Assembly: GCA_034436335.1 (NCBI GenBank) | Contig: DAOTVO010000007.1 | Location: forward strand, 1-64,000 | DNA length: 64,000 bases | Origin: UBA877 sp034436335 | Lineage (GTDB): Bacteria > Chloroflexota > Anaerolineae > Anaerolineales > Villigracilaceae | Direction of reading: 5' to 3' | The notes under the pieces: model-generated | The model's database searches: none | Seen by the model: the letters and a program-made list of their open reading frames with translations, nothing else | Told to the model about the DNA's origin: nothing | Program-made: the position numbers and the translations under genes | Shown here: piece by piece, positions 16,213 to 24,749 of the stretch | How positions within the stretch are numbered: the stretch's first letter is position 1 | Layout: every line of letters starts with the position of its first letter

Positions 16213-17760
16213 ATGTTGATTTTCCTGCCTGTTGTAATATTGAGCCTGGCTGCGCTGATTTTGCTGTTTCTCCAGTTCGCGCGCTCGAAATTCAAGTATT
16301 CCTGGATGATTGCCGCGCTGGGGGCAATGCTGGCGCTGGCAGCAACCTTTCTCTGGCAATTGCGTTTCCCTGGGACGGCCGCACTGCTCCCCTGGCAGCC
16401 GTTTTCGGTCTTCGACTACCGCCCCATCTGGCTGGCCGATTCAGTCTCCTGGCCTTATGCGCTGGCGTTTTCTGCGCTCGCCGCGGCGGTGATTTTGACC
16501 TCGGTCGTGCGTAATGAGAATCAGCCGTTCCTGTGGGCCGGTACGCTTCTGCTGGCAGCCATCGGCATTTTGGCCGTTTCTGCCGGAGACCTCGTGACTT
16601 TGACGCTTATCTGGGCTTTCTTCGACCTGGCCGAACTCATCATCATGCTCGGCTCGGCGAGCGGCGAAAGGTCTACCCGCAACATCATCTTGGCCTACGC
16701 CATGCGTGTGGCCGGTATGGGATTCGTTATTTTTGCAATGGTTGTGGATAGCGCCGCCCGCCTGCCTCTCGAATTTGCTTCATCGTCTGGCAGCGCCGCT
16801 CTGCTTCTGCTTATCGGGGCGGGACTGCGTCTTGGCCTCCTGCCGCTGCGCCTGCCGTACCGCGGCGAAACCATCCTGCGGCGAGGCTTTGGGACGACTT
16901 TGCGCCTGGTCTCAGCCGCCGTCAGTCTATCTCTGCTCGGGCGAATTCCCCCGGCCACTTTCGCCTCTCCGCTGACGCCCTACCTGCTGCTTCTCACCGC
17001 CCTGCCGGCGCTTTACGCCGCCTGGATGTGGCTGCGCGCCTCAGACGAACTGGTTGGCCGTCCCTTCTGGGTGCTGGGCATGGCCGCCCTGGCCGTGGCC
17101 TCAGCCCTGCGCGGCAGTCCGGCAGGCAGTGTTGGCTGGGGAGTTGCGGCCGTTGCGGGCGGGGGACTTCTTTTCCTGTACTCAGCGCGCCAGCGCAGTT
17201 TACTCTGGCTACTGGTCCCCGGCCTGTGGGCGCTGTCCGCGTTGCCGTTTTCGGTCTCCTCCTCTGCCTGGATAAGCACCGCTTCCTCCTGGCTTTTTGC
17301 TCTGCCATTTCTGGCCGCTCAGGCGCTGATGATGGCCGGATTTCTCCGTCACACCCTGCACCCCGGGGAAACCAGTTTCGAGTCGCAAGAACGGTGGAGC
17401 AGATTCATCTACCCGTTCGGATTATTCTCCCTCGCTGCCATCACCATCCTGTTAGGGTTGTGGGGCTGGGACGGCGCGCGGCTTGTCGGCCGGTGGGAAT
17501 TGGCGCTTCCCGCCTGGGGTCTGATGACCGGGTTCTTCCTGCTGGTGCGGCGTATCCTGACGCGCACCTCCCCGGTCATCTCTCAATGGGGCGATGTAGC
17601 GCCGCTGGGCTGGTTCTACCGCAGTATGTCTGCCTTCTCCCGCTTCCTCGAAAGCCTGAGCCGGCTGGTCAGCGACACGCTCGAAGGCGAGGGGGGCATC
17701 CTGTGGTCTCTCCTGTTGTTGGTGCTGCTCATCTCTCTCATCGCCGCCGGAGGCCGCTGA
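16213..17760 (+). CDS. NuoL/M/N-like (HyfB-type) antiporter-fold membrane protein, divergent
   Basis: A 515-residue protein with about 14 hydrophobic segments and the general plan of the proton-translocating subunits of complex I, Mrp antiporters and group 4 hydrogenases. Glu141 in LAELIIML matches the TM5 glutamate. By eye, the TM7 lysine (AxxVKxPxxPLH region) corresponds to Arg206 in GLRLGLLPLR, and the TM8 lysine to Arg231. Both key lysines are thus replaced by arginine. It is first of three overlapping membrane genes, with the next start overlapping its stop. Family assignment is by pattern, so ion pumping is uncertain. Confidence 0.65.
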   Translation: MLIFLPVVILSLAALILLFLQFARSKFKYSWMIAALGAMLALAATFLWQLRFPGTAALLPWQPFSVFDYRPIWLADSVSWPYALAFSALAAAVILTSVVRNENQPFLWAGTLLLAAIGILAVSAGDLVTLTLIWAFFDLAELIIMLGSASGERSTRNIILAYAMRVAGMGFVIFAMVVDSAARLPLEFASSSGSAALLLLIGAGLRLGLLPLRLPYRGETILRRGFGTTLRLVSAAVSLSLLGRIPPATFASPLTPYLLLLTALPALYAAWMWLRASDELVGRPFWVLGMAALAVASALRGSPAGSVGWGVAAVAGGGLLFLYSARQRSLLWLLVPGLWALSALPFSVSSSAWISTASSWLFALPFLAAQALMMAGFLRHTLHPGETSFESQERWSRFIYPFGLFSLAAITILLGLWGWDGARLVGRWELALPAWGLMTGFFLLVRRILTRTSPVISQWGDVAPLGWFYRSMSAFSRFLESLSRLVSDTLEGEGGILWSLLLLVLLISLIAAGGR

Positions 17761-18344
17761 TGTTCAACATACATTGGATTGCCCTGCTCCTCCTCCTGGT
17801 CGCGTCTGCCAGCCTCTTCGTTGCCCGCAACTGGCGCTGGAACATCCTGGCCCTTGCCGGACAATACGCCGCTGTTTTCTGGTTCGTGCAGAACGAATGG
17901 GGGCTGGCTCTGGCGGCCGTGAAATTGATTACCGGCTGGATGATTTGCGCCGCACTGGGATTAGCCCATAACAACATTGAACAGACAACAGAAGGAGAAA
18001 CATCCTGGCCGCAGGGACGACTCTTTCGCCTGGCAACGCTGGGGATCGCGGTTATCTTCTCGCTGGCTGCCGGTGGTGAACTGCGCGCCTGGATGGGCTT
18101 ACCCCTGCCCCTGGCATGGGGAGCCGTGTTTCTGATTAGCGGGGGAATACTCATTGTGGGAATCACCTCGCAACCCTTCAGAGCAATCATGGGGTTACTT
18201 ACCATCCTGGCAGGATTCGAAACTATCTATGCCGCAGTTGAAAACTCAGTATTGGTAGCGGGTTTGCTGGCAGCCATCAATCTGGGACTGGCACTGGTGG
18301 GAGCCTACTACATCAACCTTCCTCTTCAGGAGGAAACATCATGA
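17760..18344 (+). CDS. HyfE/NuoK-like small membrane protein
   Basis: A 194-residue protein with about six transmembrane segments. Its plan resembles HyfE of hydrogenase-4: an N-terminal helix pair, a helix with Lys (AAVKLITGWMI), and a C-terminal NuoK-like half with acidic residues (ILAGFETIYAAVENS). The ATG at 17760 overlaps the stop of the previous gene (TGATG), and its end overlaps the next start by four bases, so the three are translationally coupled. An open frame extends upstream to 17028 but overlaps the first gene and is an artefact. Assignment is by size, order and motif resemblance. Confidence 0.6.
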   Translation: MFNIHWIALLLLLVASASLFVARNWRWNILALAGQYAAVFWFVQNEWGLALAAVKLITGWMICAALGLAHNNIEQTTEGETSWPQGRLFRLATLGIAVIFSLAAGGELRAWMGLPLPLAWGAVFLISGGILIVGITSQPFRAIMGLLTILAGFETIYAAVENSVLVAGLLAAINLGLALVGAYYINLPLQEETS

Positions 18345-19738
18345 ACGCTCCCCTGTTATGGATTTTCCTGCCCGCTGCCCTGGGCGTGCTTTTATTCATC
18401 CTGCGTCTAAAAAATCTGAACGCCTTGCTAGGGGGCTTGTTCTGCCTTTTCCTGGCAATCGCTGCTTTCCTGCTTCCGGCAAATGCCATCTTGAGTATCG
18501 GCGGTCTGGATTTCAAAATAACATCCTCTGTGGAATTGCTTGGACGCCGCCTTGTGCTGGATAATTCCGATCGCGCCCTACTTGTGCTAATTTATGGGAT
18601 ATCTGCTTTTTGGTTCCTGGCCGCCGCTTCGGTGGGAATGGCAACACGAAGTGTGTATTCAGGGCTGATCCTGGATGCCTTGCTGGTTGCCGCGCTGGCA
18701 GTTCAACCGTTCATTTACGCCGCCCTCCTCATCGAAGTCGCTGCCCTGTTCATCGCCATCATCATCGTCGAACCAAGACAGAAGCCGGGCAAGGGAATCT
18801 TGCGCTTCCTCATCTTTCAGACCCTTGCCATGCCATTCATCCTTTTTGCCGGCTGGCTGTTGACCGGTCTGGAAGCAAACCCCGGAGATGTAAGCGCGGT
18901 TGCCCGCGCCATCATCCTGCTGGGCATAGGCTTTGCTCTCCTGCTGGCCGTATTCCCCTTCCACACCTGGATTCCGCTCCTGATGGAAGAAGCCCATCCC
19001 TACCTGGCCGGATTCGTCCTCTGGGCGCTTCTCAACGCGATTACTTTCTTCGGCCTCGGCTTCTTCGACCGATACACCTGGCTGCGCGAATCACCCCAAT
19101 TTCTTACCGCACTGGAGACTGTCGGCGTCCTGATGATTGCCAGCGGCGGCCTGCTGGCCGCATTTCAGCGTCATCTTGGGCGAGTGTTTGGCTACGCGGT
19201 CATCATCGAAACCGGCTTTTCGCTGTTGGCCGTTGGGCTGGGGGGTGTCTATGGACTCACGACCTTTTTGATGCTCCTGATTCCACGCGGCTTTGCCCTG
19301 GGCCTGTGGGCCTATGCCCTGGCAATCCTGAGACAGCATTATTCATCTCTCGATATGGATACGCTCAAATCGGCTGGACGCGCCTGGCCGCTCGTCGCCG
19401 CCGCCCTGACCCTGGCGCTGCTGTCTCTTTCTGGCCTGCCCATCCTGGCCTCCTTTCCCTCCCACCAGGCCATCTGGGCAGGCGTGGCGCGTCAATCGCT
19501 GCCGGCCGCCATTTGGATTTTGTTGGGCAGTCTTGGTCTGACCTTTGCCGCCCTGCGCGCGCTCTTCAGCCTGCTCTCCGGTGAAGAAGGAACGGGCTGG
19601 CAAAGCCGCGAAACCTGGCCGCAAAAAACCTATCTGCTCCTGGGAAGCGTGGTCCTGTTCCTGCTGGGAGTGTTCCCCCAGTGGGCCGCGGCTCTGTGGA
19701 CGGGCCTGCCCTCTCTGTTCCAACATCTGGGACAGTAA
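18341..19738 (+). CDS. NuoM/N-like (HyfF-type) membrane protein lacking the usual lysines
   Basis: A 465-residue polytopic protein. The loop VFPFHTWIPLLMEEAHP closely matches the PLHGWLPDAHxEAP signature of NuoL/M/N proteins, and Glu132 in LLIEVAAL matches the TM5 glutamate. By eye, the TM7 lysine is Leu201 (GFALLLAVFPFH) and the TM8 lysine is Asn232 (LLNAITFFG). Loss of both would be hard to reconcile with canonical proton transfer. It has GGAGG before its ATG. No complex I or hydrogenase catalytic gene is nearby, and a separate promoter follows for the next gene. Confidence 0.65.
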   Translation: MNAPLLWIFLPAALGVLLFILRLKNLNALLGGLFCLFLAIAAFLLPANAILSIGGLDFKITSSVELLGRRLVLDNSDRALLVLIYGISAFWFLAAASVGMATRSVYSGLILDALLVAALAVQPFIYAALLIEVAALFIAIIIVEPRQKPGKGILRFLIFQTLAMPFILFAGWLLTGLEANPGDVSAVARAIILLGIGFALLLAVFPFHTWIPLLMEEAHPYLAGFVLWALLNAITFFGLGFFDRYTWLRESPQFLTALETVGVLMIASGGLLAAFQRHLGRVFGYAVIIETGFSLLAVGLGGVYGLTTFLMLLIPRGFALGLWAYALAILRQHYSSLDMDTLKSAGRAWPLVAAALTLALLSLSGLPILASFPSHQAIWAGVARQSLPAAIWILLGSLGLTFAALRALFSLLSGEEGTGWQSRETWPQKTYLLLGSVVLFLLGVFPQWAAALWTGLPSLFQHLGQ

Positions 19739-19752
19739 CCCCCTTGCCCATG

Positions 19753-19758
19753 CTATAA
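19753..19758 (+). promoter_or_regulatory. -10 box upstream of the coiled-coil gene
   Basis: TATAAT lies about 60 bases before ATG 19819. The leader carries CGGAGG before the start. No clear -35 is seen. Confidence 0.45.
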
Positions 19759-19818
19759 TTCATTACCGCTGGCCGCTTTGCGTCCCGGCGAACGTGAAAA
19801 TATCCCGGAGGCTCCCCG

Positions 19819-21000
19819 ATGGACTTCGAACAACTCATCAAACGATTGGACTGGCTGGATGAAGAACGCCGCAAAGATAAAACTACCGTTGCCACGCTGG
19901 AAGAAAGAATCAAGGGATTGGAAGGCGACTTGAAAGCCGCCGATAAGAGAATCAAGGAACTGCAGGCAGAATTGGATAAAGTAAAAGTCAACGCGGCCCC
20001 GGCCCGCCTCGACCAGTTCGATGCTGCCCTTGCCCAGCAACGCACCGAACTGACCCGCCAGATTGAACGCCTCGAGGCTTTGGCTCCCCAATTGGTTCAA
20101 GAAGCCGACAAACGCTATCAGGAACAATTTTCCGCCCTGACTGCCGCCATCGCCGAAACACGCCGCTACAAAAACAACATTGCCGAACTCAAGCGCGAAC
20201 TCAAAGCCCGCGCCGATGAGGAAGCGCGCCGCAACAAACAAATGGCCGAATGGGAAGCCCGCATGCAGAGCGTACTCAGCCTGGCAGAAAATGTCGAGCG
20301 CACCGTCAAAGTCGCAGAGGAAGCCCGCCTGAAAGAATCCCGCCGCCTGGCCGACCTGCAGGGCGACCTAACCGCCGCCCGCAAACGCCTCGACGAAGTG
20401 CGCGAAAAAAACGAACTCTTCACCGACGGTTTGCGCCGCGTCGAGACGCGCATCAACGAACTGCTCGCCAGCGAAGCAGAGCGCCGTCAGGCGCAGATGA
20501 ACTTCATCGAAGCCCAGTCCCGCGTCCAGGTCGAGCGCGACCGGCAATGGAAACTGTGGGAAGAGAACCTGCAAAACAGCCGCAAGCAGGTCGAGACCAT
20601 CGAACGCGCCATCCAGGAATGGGAAGTCGCCCAGCGCGCCGTCAAACGCGCCCAGGAAGCCTACGAAGAGATGGTGCAAAAATCCGAGCGGCGCATCAAC
20701 GAAATTTCCGAAATGCAGCGTCTGGCCGAAGACCGCTTCCGTCAGGAGTGGGTCACCTTCAAAGCCGACAACCAGAAACGCTGGACCTCCTACAGCCTCA
20801 CCCAGGACGAAGCCCGCAAAGATTTGCAGGCCGCACTCGAATCCATCCGCTCCCAACTCGCCGCCATTGAAGACCGCCTCCAGACCCAGGAAGACGTCCT
20901 CCAGCAAACCAAGGACGCCAACGAGCAACTCTTCCAGGGCATGCTGGCGCAGATTCATGAACTGCTCGCCTCTTACGAACGCATCACGAGCAGTAAGTAG
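19819..21000 (+). CDS. Long coiled-coil protein of unknown function
   Basis: A 393-residue soluble protein that is almost entirely heptad-like helix rich in Glu, Arg, Ala, Lys and Gln. It has no signal peptide, membrane segment or catalytic motif. It begins MDFEQLIKRLDWLDEERRKD. Such proteins often act as filaments or scaffolds, but nothing here shows which. CGGAGG precedes the ATG. selB follows after 36 bases on the same strand, so the two are probably co-transcribed. I do not recognise a named family. Confidence 0.7.
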   Translation: MDFEQLIKRLDWLDEERRKDKTTVATLEERIKGLEGDLKAADKRIKELQAELDKVKVNAAPARLDQFDAALAQQRTELTRQIERLEALAPQLVQEADKRYQEQFSALTAAIAETRRYKNNIAELKRELKARADEEARRNKQMAEWEARMQSVLSLAENVERTVKVAEEARLKESRRLADLQGDLTAARKRLDEVREKNELFTDGLRRVETRINELLASEAERRQAQMNFIEAQSRVQVERDRQWKLWEENLQNSRKQVETIERAIQEWEVAQRAVKRAQEAYEEMVQKSERRINEISEMQRLAEDRFRQEWVTFKADNQKRWTSYSLTQDEARKDLQAALESIRSQLAAIEDRLQTQEDVLQQTKDANEQLFQGMLAQIHELLASYERITSSK

Positions 21001-21036
21001 GACAAGGCTACAGACTTGCCCTGCAACGGAGTCCCC

Positions 21037-22932
21037 ATGCACGTCATCGGCACCGCCGGCCATGTGGACCACGGCAAGTCCACCCTGATAGCCGCTCTCA
21101 CCGGCATCCACCCCGACCGGCTCAAAGAAGAGCAGGAACGCGAGATGACCATCGAACTCGGCTTCGGGTGGTTCACGCTTCCCAACGGCGAGGAAATTGG
21201 CATTGTGGATGTCCCCGGCCACCGCGATTTCATCGGCAACATGCTGGCCGGAGTTGGCGGCATCGACGCGGCGCTGCTCGTCATCGCCGCCGATGAAGGC
21301 GTCATGCCCCAAACGCGCGAACACCTCGCCATCCTCGACCTGCTGCAAATCCCCACCGGCCTGATTGCCCTGACCAAAATTGACCTCATCGAAGACCCCG
21401 ACTGGCTCGATCTGGTGGAAACCGACATTCGCGCCGTCCTGCGCGGGACCGTTCTGCAGGATGCGCCCATCGTACGCGTCTCTGCCCGTACGCGCGCCGG
21501 CCTATCCGAACTTACCCGGACCCTCAGCCTGCTCCTACAAAATCAGCCGCCGCGTCCCGACCTGGGACGCCCGCGCTTGCCGATAGACCGCGTGTTCACC
21601 ATGCCCGGCTTCGGGACGGTGGTCACCGGCACGCTCAGCGACGGGCATTTCTCTGTCGGCGATGAGGTGGAGATTCTGCCCGCCGGCCTGCGCGCCCGCA
21701 TCCGCGGCCTGCAGACCCACCACAAGAAGATAGAAGTCGCCGTCCCCGGCTCCCGCACAGCGGTCAACCTCTCGGGCGTGGAGGTGGAGCAGATTCAGCG
21801 CGGCGACGTGCTGACGCGCTCCGGACAATACCAGGCCACGCGCCGCCTCGACTTGCGCTTTCGTCATCTGGCAGAAGCCTCTGCCCCCCTTCGTCACAAC
21901 AGCGAGGTCAAATTCTTCCTCGGCTCCGGCAAGACGCTGGCAACCGTCCGCCTGCTGGGAGCGGAAAGCCTGCCCCCCGGCGCGGAGGGCTGGCTCCAAA
22001 TCGAACTGCATCAACCAGTTGTGGCCGTGCGCGGCGACCGATTCATCCTGCGCCGCCCCTCCCCCGGCGAAACCATCGGCGGCGGCATTGTGGTGGACCC
22101 GCATCCCAAAGCGCGCCACAAACGCTTCGACGAAGCAGTTTTGCGTTCGCTGGAAGCGCTAGGGCGCGGCTCGCCTCCCGAAGTCCTGCTGGAGGCCGCC
22201 CTGGCCCTCGGCCCCGCTCCGCTTCGGGACGTGATTGCCCGCTCCCGGCTCGACAAACCCGCTGCCGAAGCCGCCCTGCAGGAACTGCTGCAAACAAGTC
22301 AAATAGTTCAACTAGGAGAAATTTTGATTGCGGCCTCGCACTACTCGGCGTTGGAGCAAAACGTCCTTGCCATCCTGAGCGACTATCATCGGACGTATCC
22401 TCTGCGGCGTGGCATGCTGCGCGAAGAACTCAAGAGCAAACTCAAACTTTCGGCCTCGGCCTTCGGCTTGCTCATCACCCGCCTGATTGCACAGGGAACT
22501 CTGACAGAAAACACAGCGCCCGCCGGGGGACAGCGCTCGGCAGTCAAGTGGCTTGCCCTGCCAGGACACGCTGTCCGCTTCTCACCCGGACAGCAAAAAC
22601 AGGTGGACAGCCTGCTGGCAAAATTCGCTGCCGCGCCATTTGGCCCTCCCTCCGTGAAAGAATGTCAGGCTATGGTTGGTGAGGATATCTTTGCCGCACT
22701 GGTGGACGAAGGCCTGCTGGTACAGGTCTCACCAGAAGTGGTTTTCCGCTTCCAGGATTATCAGACCATGCTGGAAGGCATCCGCACCGCCATCCAGCAG
22801 AAGGGAGAGACAACGCTGGCCGAAGTACGTGACCTGTTCGGCACCAGCCGCAAATACGCCCAGGCACTGCTGGAACACCTGGACGCGATAGGAGTGACGG
22901 TGCGCGTGGGAGAGACCAGAAAGTTGAAGTAA
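21037..22932 (+). CDS. selB: Selenocysteine-specific translation elongation factor SelB
   Basis: A 631-residue GTPase that delivers selenocysteinyl-tRNA to UGA codons marked by a SECIS element. The P-loop GHVDHGKST is at 8-16, followed by DRLKEEQERE, the DVPGHRDF motif and TKID. EF-Tu-like domains II and III follow. The C-terminal third has winged-helix repeats as in SelB (for example EVRDLFGTSRKYAQALLEHLD). This C-terminus separates SelB from EF-Tu. ATG 21037 is chosen as the conserved start MHVIGTAGHVDHGKS. selA, selD and tRNA-Sec are not in this window. Confidence 0.9.
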   Translation: MHVIGTAGHVDHGKSTLIAALTGIHPDRLKEEQEREMTIELGFGWFTLPNGEEIGIVDVPGHRDFIGNMLAGVGGIDAALLVIAADEGVMPQTREHLAILDLLQIPTGLIALTKIDLIEDPDWLDLVETDIRAVLRGTVLQDAPIVRVSARTRAGLSELTRTLSLLLQNQPPRPDLGRPRLPIDRVFTMPGFGTVVTGTLSDGHFSVGDEVEILPAGLRARIRGLQTHHKKIEVAVPGSRTAVNLSGVEVEQIQRGDVLTRSGQYQATRRLDLRFRHLAEASAPLRHNSEVKFFLGSGKTLATVRLLGAESLPPGAEGWLQIELHQPVVAVRGDRFILRRPSPGETIGGGIVVDPHPKARHKRFDEAVLRSLEALGRGSPPEVLLEAALALGPAPLRDVIARSRLDKPAAEAALQELLQTSQIVQLGEILIAASHYSALEQNVLAILSDYHRTYPLRRGMLREELKSKLKLSASAFGLLITRLIAQGTLTENTAPAGGQRSAVKWLALPGHAVRFSPGQQKQVDSLLAKFAAAPFGPPSVKECQAMVGEDIFAALVDEGLLVQVSPEVVFRFQDYQTMLEGIRTAIQQKGETTLAEVRDLFGTSRKYAQALLEHLDAIGVTVRVGETRKLK

Positions 22933-22934
22933 CC

Positions 22935-23369
22935 ATGTGCAGACTTTCGCGCTCGCCCTCGATCCTGCCGCGCTGCAGGAAGCCTTTCCTGAATTTACAA
23001 TTCCAGACAATCTGACCCCGCGCTACAACATCGCCCCTTCGCAACCCATTCTTGTCCTGCCCAACGATGGGAGGGGAAGAGCCGACTTCTATTTCTGGGA
23101 ACTGATCCCCTCCTGGGCCAAAGACCCATCCCTCGGCAGCCATCCTCACCACCGATCCAAACGAATTGATGCGCAGTCTCTATAATCGCATGCCGGTCAT
23201 TCTGCCCCAAAACGCTTCCACGCAATGGCTCAACCCTGCGCCGCGCGCCTCGCTCGACCTGCGCCGGCTGCTCCTCCCCTACCCTGCCGCCGAAATGGAA
23301 GCGCATCCGGTCTCGACGCTGGTCAGCAATCCTGCCAACGGCCTCCCGGAATGCATTCTCCCGAATTGA
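22935..23369 (+). pseudogene. Decayed SRAP (HMCES/YedK-type) gene
   Basis: SRAP proteins cap abasic sites in single-stranded DNA through Cys2. Here ATG TGC starts the gene, but a missing base within the first codons breaks MCGRF; the correct frame then reads ALALDPAALQEAFPEF and PRYNIAPSQP. After SWAKDPSLGS roughly 80 residues are missing. Another frame resumes with AILTTDPNELM and RMPVILPQNA and ends at TGA 23367-23369. The catalytic His before RMPV is lost (YNRMPV). Start frameshift, internal deletion and lost residue together mark a pseudogene. It lies just after selB. Confidence 0.85.
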
Positions 23370-23428
23370 ATCCATCTTACACACTGCACGGCACATATCC
23401 ACGCCCTGGCTCACGATTTCATTCTTCT

Positions 23429-24694
23429 ATGCTCCCCAAACTGAACATCCCCCGACGTTTCCCCGCTCTCGCTTCGCGAGATTTTTTCATCTTTTGGATT
23501 GGTTTGTTTTTCTCACTCATCGGCACATGGATGCAAAACACCACCCTCCCCTACTTAGCCTACCGGTTGAGCGGGCGGCCGCTCGACCTCGGTCTGATTG
23601 GCTTCTCATCCACCCTGCCCACGCTCATCCTGGCCCTGCCGGGGGGTGTGCTGGTAGAGCGGCTCGATAAACGAAAAATCGTTATTGCTTTGCAAGCAGT
23701 GATGATGCTGCAAGCCTTCGCCCTGGCCGCGTTGACTTTCTCCGGCGTTATCGAAATCTGGCACATTGTGGCGCTGGCCTTCGTGCTCGGCAGCGCCAAC
23801 GCCATCGAAATCACCGCCCGTCAATCTATGCTGGTGGAAATGGTCGGCAAACAAGCCCTGCCCAACGCCATCGCCCTTCAGGCCGCCGTTTTCAACCTGG
23901 CGCGGGTTCTGGGGCCATCGCTCACCGCCGCTGTACTCCTGCTGGTGGAAAATCAGGGCGAGGGGTGGGCCTTTTTCATCAACGGGATGAGTTTCCTGTT
24001 CGTTATCGTCGGATTGTTTTTCGTACGCACGCCCTATCGGGTCATGCATCCCCTCGGCAAAAAACAGGATTTAAGCGAAGAATTCAAGGAAGGTTTGCGT
24101 TACATCCGCGGCAATGCGCTGGTAATGGCGGTTATCCTGCTCGCTGCGCTCATCGGTTTCTTTGGTTTCCCCTTCGTGCAACAAATCCCCGCCCTGGCGC
24201 GCGACGTATTGACAGTTCCCGGAGATACAGAGGCATTGGTCAAGGCGCGCACCAGCAGCCTGTATCTAGCCCAGGGAGTGGGCGCGCTGGCAGCGGCCTT
24301 GTTCCTTTCGAGTTTCAGCCAGATGCGCCACAGGGGATTGTTCCTGACAATTGGGCAATTTCTCTTTGCCACAGCGCTAATGGCGGCATCCCTGGTGCGC
24401 ACGCTGACCGCCGCCCTGCCCATCATCGTTATCCTGGGGTGGGGACTGGTTTCACAACTGGCAACGATGAACACGCTCATCCAGGTCGAGGTGCCCGATT
24501 CTCTGCGCGGCCGCGTTTTTAGCGTCTATCTGTGGGCAGTGCAGGGTGTGGCTCCATTTGGGAGTCTCTTCATTGGGTGGCTGGCGCAACAGCAGGGGGT
24601 GCCGCGCGCGGCGCTGGCAGCCGGAGGAATCTGTCTGCTGGCGGCCCTTGCTATTCACCTGAAATACCCGCTCGTGCGCCAGAAAATCGTCTAA
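23429..24694 (+). CDS. MFS transporter (EntS-like, MFS_3 group)
   Basis: A 421-residue permease with about 12 transmembrane helices. The N-terminus RDFFIFWIGLFFSLIGTWMQ and the loop LVERLDKRKIVI match the MFS_3 group that includes the enterobactin exporter EntS, with a central loop of about 30 residues. The substrate is unknown. The frame is open from 23225, but the earlier part overlaps the SRAP remnant, so ATG 23429 is chosen. No Shine-Dalgarno is evident. The gene stands alone. Confidence 0.8.
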   Translation: MLPKLNIPRRFPALASRDFFIFWIGLFFSLIGTWMQNTTLPYLAYRLSGRPLDLGLIGFSSTLPTLILALPGGVLVERLDKRKIVIALQAVMMLQAFALAALTFSGVIEIWHIVALAFVLGSANAIEITARQSMLVEMVGKQALPNAIALQAAVFNLARVLGPSLTAAVLLLVENQGEGWAFFINGMSFLFVIVGLFFVRTPYRVMHPLGKKQDLSEEFKEGLRYIRGNALVMAVILLAALIGFFGFPFVQQIPALARDVLTVPGDTEALVKARTSSLYLAQGVGALAAALFLSSFSQMRHRGLFLTIGQFLFATALMAASLVRTLTAALPIIVILGWGLVSQLATMNTLIQVEVPDSLRGRVFSVYLWAVQGVAPFGSLFIGWLAQQQGVPRAALAAGGICLLAALAIHLKYPLVRQKIV

Positions 24695-24713
24695 TCAGAC
24701 CTTAATCCCCTGC

Positions 24714-24742
24714 TTGACGGTCATTTTTGAGCATGTTATGAT
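24714..24742 (+). promoter_or_regulatory. Strong promoter giving a leaderless mRNA for the LysM-M23 gene
   Basis: TTGACG (24714-24719) and TATGAT (24737-24742) are separated by exactly 17 bases. The expected start point coincides with ATG 24750, seven bases below the -10 box. In-frame starts upstream (24714) lie inside the promoter. Confidence 0.75.
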
Positions 24743-24749
24743 GAACGTC

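Noticed and set aside
17028..17759. N-terminal extension of the HyfE-like protein
   Set aside because: The extension lies out of frame inside the first membrane gene. The ATG overlapping its stop is the natural coupled start.
16213..19738. Complete Mrp antiporter or Nuo operon
   Set aside because: Only three membrane subunits are present. The four other Mrp genes and all peripheral Nuo or hydrogenase subunits are missing in the flanks.
23225..23428. N-terminal extension of the MFS transporter
   Set aside because: This part overlaps the SRAP remnant in another frame and lacks transporter features. The conserved beginning is at 23429.
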